Made by a program: the position numbers and the translations under genes. From positions 65,887,702 to 65,951,701 of the forward strand of contig NC_132927.1 of the NCBI RefSeq assembly GCF_047675955.1: a stretch of 64,000 bases of DNA, given 5' to 3'. The notes beneath the pieces were generated by a model, which saw only the letters and a list, made by a program, of their open reading frames with translations, was not told where the DNA came from and made no database searches. Shown here in pieces: positions 59,041 through 64,000 of this stretch (position 1 is its first letter; every line of letters starts with the position of its first letter). The stretch comes from Chlorocebus sabaeus (Eukaryota > Chordata > Mammalia > Primates > Cercopithecidae).

Positions 59041-59840
59041 TTTGTCAAAGCCAAAATCAATAAAAAGAAGAAAATGAGTTTTAAGATAACGCAAGACTAG
59101 CTTTATTTTTTTCTCTGTGCTTGGGCAGAGCTGTGACCAGCCACCTGGAACATCATATTGGATTTTGACTCCCTTTCTTTCTGCCCCAAATTAAAGTACC
59201 TTTTCTTTGGTATTTCATTGAATCTTTAAAGTAGTCAATAGTAAACACCATTTTGTAAATAAAGTTGTCTCATCTGATAACTACAAAATATAAATCTATC
59301 TTTCAGACACGATCTCAGATGAATTCTTCTATGCAAATGGAAATGACTGTTTTCAATGTATTATTAAGAGATGGTAGATAACTAGTCTAGTGCAAAGACT
59401 TGATCTAGTGTAAGGTCAGTAGACAAAAGGCCACCTATGAAAACCAAGGGTTGTACCCTTTTAGTAAGGGGAACTTTGTCTCCTGTTGGCCAAAACCAGT
59501 GTGTAAGGTCTTTGCAGGAGCCAATGCCACACCAGTGAATGTCAATAGATGAGTAGAAGAAGTCTTCAGCTTGCTGATTGCCCACTCAAGACCAAGGCCT
59601 CTCTTCCTGCATCTTCCTTAGTTTAGCAAATTCTGTATATTTGGGGAAAAAGAAATCACCTCCACATCAATCTTGATTCCCTCTATTGCCAATAAATGTT
59701 GACCCCATTTAAAGTCAACTCAAGTTTGACACATGTTATGGTAAGGAGCTTCTATATTTTCCAGGATTTTAGGATTTTGCTGTTAGAACAGAAAACAGTC
59801 CTCATATTATTGTTAGTTTTTCTTTTAACAACTATAGTTA
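59041..59840. other. Unique sequence
   Basis: No gene seen. Confidence 0.4.
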
Positions 59841-59935
59841 CTTTATTATTGTACCCCCAGCACCTAGCACAGTGCCTGATAGGTAGTAAGCACACAGTCT
59901 TTGTTGAAAGCTGAGCAAATGAATGAATGAACAGA
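59841..59935 (+). mobile_element. L2 3'-end fragment, sense
   Basis: 'acccccagcacctagcacag', 'tgcctgataggtagtaagc' and 'aaatgaatgaatgaacag' match the L2 3' terminus. Confidence 0.78.
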
Positions 59936-60000
59936 CCTCCTTATAGTCTGGTGAGAAACAATATGTGACTTGAAGGTGGGGAGTAGAAATATATTTACAA

Positions 60001-60301
60001 GGCCGGGCGCGGTGGCTCAAGCCTGTAATCCCAGCACTTTGGGAGGCCGAGACGGGCGGATCACGAGGTCAGGAGATCGAGACCATCCTGGCTAACATGG
60101 TGAAACGCCGTCTCTACTAAAAATACAAAAAACTAGCCGGGCGAGGTGGCGGGCGCCTGTAGTCCCAGCTACTCGGGAGGCTGAGGCAGGAGAATGGCGT
60201 GAACCTGGGAGGCGGAGCTTGCAGTGAGCTGAGATCCGGCCACTGCACTCCAGCCTGGGCGACAGAGAGCGAGACTCCGTCTCAAAAAAAAAAAAAAAAA
60301 A
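60001..60301 (+). mobile_element. Young monkey-specific AluY, near consensus
   Basis: Perfect 15-bp target duplication AGAAATATATTTACA at 59985-59999 and 60302-60316. Starts GGCCGGGCGCGGTGGCTCAA and carries GCCGAGACGGGCGGATCACG, AACTAGCCGGGCGAGGTGG and GAGCTGAGATCCGGCCACTG. A20 tail. It is the least diverged Alu in the window and a good candidate for presence/absence polymorphism. Confidence 0.96.
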
Positions 60302-60443
60302 AGAAATATATTTACAGTTCACTTAAAAATTTCCCCACTGGTTAGTGCTCTTATTATTAAAATAGTTCCCTCTCCATCCACAAGGTAGGTTCCAGGAACT
60401 CCCCTTCTTTCTCCCGTGTTTTGGGGCTTTTAAAAATCTTCTT

Positions 60444-60750
60444 GGCCAGGTGCGGTGGCTCAGGCCTTTAATCCCAGCACTTTGGGAGGCTGAGGCAGGC
60501 GGATCACATGAGGTCGGGAGTTGGCGACCAGCCTGACCAATATGGAAAAACCCTATCTCTACTAAAAATACAAAATTAGCCGGGCGTGGCGCTACACACC
60601 TGTAATCCCAGCTGCTTGGAAGGCTGAGGTAGGAGAATTGCTTGAACCCGGGAGGTGGAAGTTGTGGTGAGCTGAGATCACACCATTGCAATCCAGCCTG
60701 GGCAACAAGAGCGAAACTCTGTCTCAAAAAAAAAAAAAAAAAAAAAAAAC
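60444..60750 (+). mobile_element. AluS, full length, sense
   Basis: GGCCAGGTGCGGTGGCTCAG ... A25 tail. Flanks are AAAAATCTTCTT and AAAAACTTCTCA. Confidence 0.93.
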
Positions 60751-61001
60751 TTCTCATAGTTGGCCCTCCAAAGCTGCCACTTTATCTTACCTTTTCTTTG
60801 TCACAATCTTTCTTTTGACTCTGCTCTTTTCTCTCTACTCACAGCTTTAGACTTGGTACTTCAAACTGTTTGGGGGATTTCAGAGCCCACCTTCATCCAA
60901 GCAGGTATTTTATGAACATTATCTCATTAATTATTTTCTCCATTTTATAAGTAAATAAAATTCGACTATGAGATGTGCCACAGGAAGTAGAAAAGAATAG
61001 G
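60751..61001. other. Unique sequence
   Basis: No gene seen. Confidence 0.4.
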
Positions 61002-61298
61002 AAGTAGCTGTGCAGTGGCTGATGCCTATAATTTTAGCACCTTGGGAGGCCAGGATGGGAGTCTCTCTTGAGTTCAAGACCAGCCTGGAAAATATAGCTA
61101 GGCCCTGTCTCCATAACAAAACAAAACAAAACAAAACAAAATTGGTCAGGCACAGTGGCACATGCCTGTAGTCCCAGCTATTCAGGAGGCGGAGGCTGAG
61201 GCTGGTGTGAGCCCAGCGAGGATCATACCACTGAACTCCAGCCTGGGTGACAAAGCTGGGTGACAAAGCCTGTCTCTAAGTAAGTAAATAAAATAAAA
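61002..61298 (+). mobile_element. AluJ, sense, strongly diverged
   Basis: The middle linker has expanded to (CAAAA)5. 'ctgggtgacaaagctgggtgacaaag' near 61246 is a small tandem duplication in the right arm. Confidence 0.87.
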
Positions 61299-62139
61299 GA
61301 GTATAAAGCAAAATGATCAGTTTTGCTCCAAAGCCTGTCTTCTGTCCATTTCACCTTATCACTTCAATTATCCAGAAGCCCCCTAAAGTAAATTACATCC
61401 TCACCTCTTCTCAGATTCCACCTGAGACTACTGAACATGGGACCTTGATGACTCAAAGACATAATGAGAAACATGATTTCCAGGGTAATGGAGATGACTA
61501 CAGTATGTAGGACTAGTTGACCAAACACAAAACGACACTTAGATGCTATAATTTTTGAATCTTTGTGTCTGGCTCTTTTTCTTTTTCCATTATCTCCTTC
61601 ATTGCCAGCCATCTTGTCAATTTCTAGAAAGTTCTTGATCTCCTTTGAATTAGTTGTTTCTAATCTGTGGGCTAAGAAACCAGCTAACCAGATTTATTAG
61701 GATCGTGTCTAAAATGGGAGAAGATGGTTGCTGAATAACAAAGTAAGAAGATGGAAATAAAGTACATGAATAAAGAGCTTACTGCATGAGCTCTATGGCA
61801 TTTATTCTAACTTTTCAGGGCCCTTTTTCTTTGAACTGTGTTCTCTATGGCTGAGATTGTTGGAAAAGTGACCTCTGGGTAGGTGAGTTATTACTGCAAA
61901 AAGGCATTGTTTCCCTTCAAATGAATAAGAATGGCAGCTAATACTGTATTCTGTTTTCTTTGTTGAATGAATTCTCTGTTTAAAAATAAGGGTAACAGAA
62001 AACCAACAATAAAAAAAAGGTAGAGCAAGATATACTCTAGGAAAGAAGACCTAAAGTGAGTCACATTATATGAATAGCTAAGTTGATAGGAAAATAAATG
62101 TTGTTTTGCTTATAACACTGAAAAGTCAATAAGCAGCAA
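61299..62139. other. Unique sequence
   Basis: No supported gene. Confidence 0.4.
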
Positions 62140-62420
62140 ATGAACTTTGGAGCAGCCGGGCCGATATTCATTCAGATGCCCTTCGTAATTAAAAAACAAC
62201 GCCCAGACAAAACAAAGCAAGAGCAGTAAACACAATGCCTACCAGGGCCCCATCTGCAGGTGCGCAAACTGGTGTACAAATACATTTGTAAAACTTATTC
62301 ATGAGACATCAATAGCTTATTAATGAAGAGAATAGGGGAGGGGTTCCTTTATTCAGAGTGGGTCTGCAGTTTAAATTATAGTAAGGAATTTGAAATGGAA
62401 ACTGCTTTAGAACACCAACA
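62140..62420. promoter_or_regulatory. Candidate conserved non-coding element
   Basis: A repeat-free stretch with CpGs, paired homeodomain-type cores ('cgtaattaaaa' near 62185, 'cttattaatgaag' near 62317) and E-box-like sites ('catctgcaggtgc' at 62251). The call rests on texture only. Conservation cannot be assessed from one sequence. Confidence 0.3.
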
Positions 62421-62582
62421 TGGCAAAAAACAAAAAACAAAACAAACCAAAAACCCATAAAGCCTCAGATCTTAATAGTCTTGATAATTGTTCAATAAAG
62501 ATTTAGTGGCTTTTATCTGGTTGTAACACTGCCCATTCTTCATCTGCCTTGTGACAAATACATCTCCTTTACCTTTGCCCTT
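62421..62582. other. Unique sequence
   Basis: No gene seen. Confidence 0.4.
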
Positions 62583-62593
62583 CAGAGCTTCTT

Positions 62594-62880
62594 TTTTTTT
62601 GAGATGGAGTCTCGCTCTGTCGCCCAGGCTGGAGTGCAGAGGCACGATCTCGGTTCACTGCAAGCTCCGCCTCCTGTGTTCACACCATTCTCCTGCCTCA
62701 GCCTCCTGAGTAGCTGGGACTACCGGTGTCCACCACCATACCCATCTAATTTTTTGTATTTTTATTAGAGACGGGGTTTCACTGTGTTAGCCAGGATGGT
62801 CCCGATCTCCTGACCTCATGATCCACCCGCCTCCGCCTCCCAAAGTGCTGGGATTACAGTCATGAGCCACCACACCCGGC
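62594..62880 (-). mobile_element. AluY, full length, antisense
   Basis: CAGAGCTTCTT at 62583-62593 and 62882-62892. Confidence 0.94.
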
Positions 62881-62892
62881 ACAGAGCTTCTT

Positions 62893-63572
62893 AAGACTAT
62901 CTTCAGGCACCCATGAAGGATAAAGAATATTTTATTGATGAATATAAACACCTTTGATATTTTAACCACTATCTTGGACTCTAACCCTAGTTTGTGTGCC
63001 AGAGATTCTAAGTCGGCTTTTTCTTGTGTGCCAGCTCCTATCATTTAATTGTGCCTTCCAGAGTGTTATGTTGAGAAAGTTTCTGAACTCACATTTGTGT
63101 TCAACAGGAAGAAATGTAGTGATTGATTGATGATGTCTGCCATTGGCAAGATAGAGGTGATGACAATATGTATGCCAAAAAATTACCATCCCTGTCCTAG
63201 ATCCCGCCTACAGTGAGTTGAGAGACACCTGGTTCCTGTTGAATTTCTTTCTTTGGCACTGGCTCAGTTCCTTTTATCCAATTCCTACTTGTGGGATATC
63301 CAAGCATTTTGTTTCTGCATTGAAAAAGTATGAAGTATATATGGATTTATTTGTTGGTTATGTGGTGGGTAAATTATATAAATTATGAAAATAATTTAAG
63401 GTGGTTGAAGAGGATTTAACACACATATGCTTTCAAATATGACCAACACAAACACACACTATGAGAGAACAAAAAATGATGTCCCAATAAAAGTTTTCTC
63501 AATTTCTCAACCTAGCTCCTGATAGAGTCAGAATCCCTTTTGTGTGAACATTTTTTAAAAATTAAAGAGAGC
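62893..63572. other. Unique AT-rich sequence
   Basis: No gene seen. Confidence 0.4.
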
Positions 63573-63848
63573 GGCTGGGCACGGTGGCTCACACCTGTAA
63601 TCCCAGCACTTTGGGAGGCCAAGGCAGGTGGATCACCTGAGGTCAGGAGTTTGAGGCCAGCCTGGCCAAGGTGGTGAAGCCCCATCTCTACTAAAAATAT
63701 AAAAATTAGCCCAGCATAGTGGCATGCGCCTGTAATCCCAGATACTTGGGAGGCTGAGGCAGGAGAATCACTTGAAGCTGGAGGTTGCAGTGAGCTGAGA
63801 TCGCGCCATTGCACTCCAGCCTGGCAACAGAGCGAGACTCCGTTTCAA

Positions 63849-63884
<36 letters not shown>
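63573..63884 (+). mobile_element. AluS, sense, with (AAT)n tail
   Basis: GGCTGGGCACGGTGGCTCAC start. The poly-A tail has become about 11 AAT units (63849-63884), a likely variable microsatellite. Confidence 0.94.
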
Positions 63885-63886
<2 letters not shown>

Positions 63887-64000
63887 CAGCAATTTTTTAA
63901 CCAGATTATAGAATGAAAAAGATTAATACATTGATCAACAGGAAATGCTATGATTTATGTTATAGCAGCAATTTATTTATATAATTTTATAAACTTGAAT
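63885..64000. other. Unique AT-rich sequence to window end
   Basis: No gene seen. Confidence 0.4.

Overview
This is primate nuclear DNA, most likely from an Old World monkey (macaque or baboon type). About 45 Alu insertions are visible. Several carry the cercopithecine AluY state: GGCTCAAGCC near the 5' end, GAGACGGGCGG in the left arm, AACTAGCCGGGCGAGG at the start of the right arm, and GAGATCCGGCC near the 3' end. The best examples lie at about 2379-2683, 27077-27379 and 60001-60301. Other content is typical of mammalian intergenic or intronic DNA: eroded L1M/HAL1 and L2 LINEs, MIR and MER5-type fragments, a Tigger2-type DNA transposon, MST-type and MER4-type solo LTRs, microsatellites and one Y-RNA retropseudogene. 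I find no protein-coding gene that I can support. Almost all open frames are antisense Alu frames, microsatellite frames or L2 frames.

Layout. 1-9300: Alus, an L2 copy split by an hY3 Y-RNA pseudogene, a dispersed repeat split by two young Alus, an MSTB-like solo LTR with duplicated flanks, a MER4-like LTR, an L1M/HAL1 fragment and a 260-bp GGAA/GGGA tract. 9300-16000: a nearly full-length old L1 in antisense, riddled with partial Alus. 16000-19700: mostly unique DNA with an unexplained 183-bp direct repeat. 19700-23410: an old L1/HAL1 in sense with Alu insertions. 23410-29210: Alu-dense, with an Alu-Alu chimera, MIR and L2.

29210-39586 is the standout. For 10.4 kb there is no Alu, although Alus occur roughly every 1.2 kb elsewhere. 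A strong CpG island sits inside it at about 35090-35450, with a good splice donor downstream on the plus strand at 35551. This looks like the promoter and first exon of an unidentified transcript (a lncRNA, or the 5' end of a regulated gene), with unique and possibly conserved flanks.

39587-53500: the second copy of the split dispersed repeat, an MSTA/THE1-like solo LTR, an L2 of about 1 kb, a MER5 hit twice by Alus at one target site, nested Alus and a Tigger2-type element. 53800-64000: MIR and L2, an L1M 3' region containing an internal duplication, an antisense L2 of about 700 bp, more Alus, one near-consensus monkey AluY, and a candidate conserved element near 62140-62420. No genes act together here. 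The biology is promoter/regulatory potential in the Alu-free core plus a rich record of retrotransposition.
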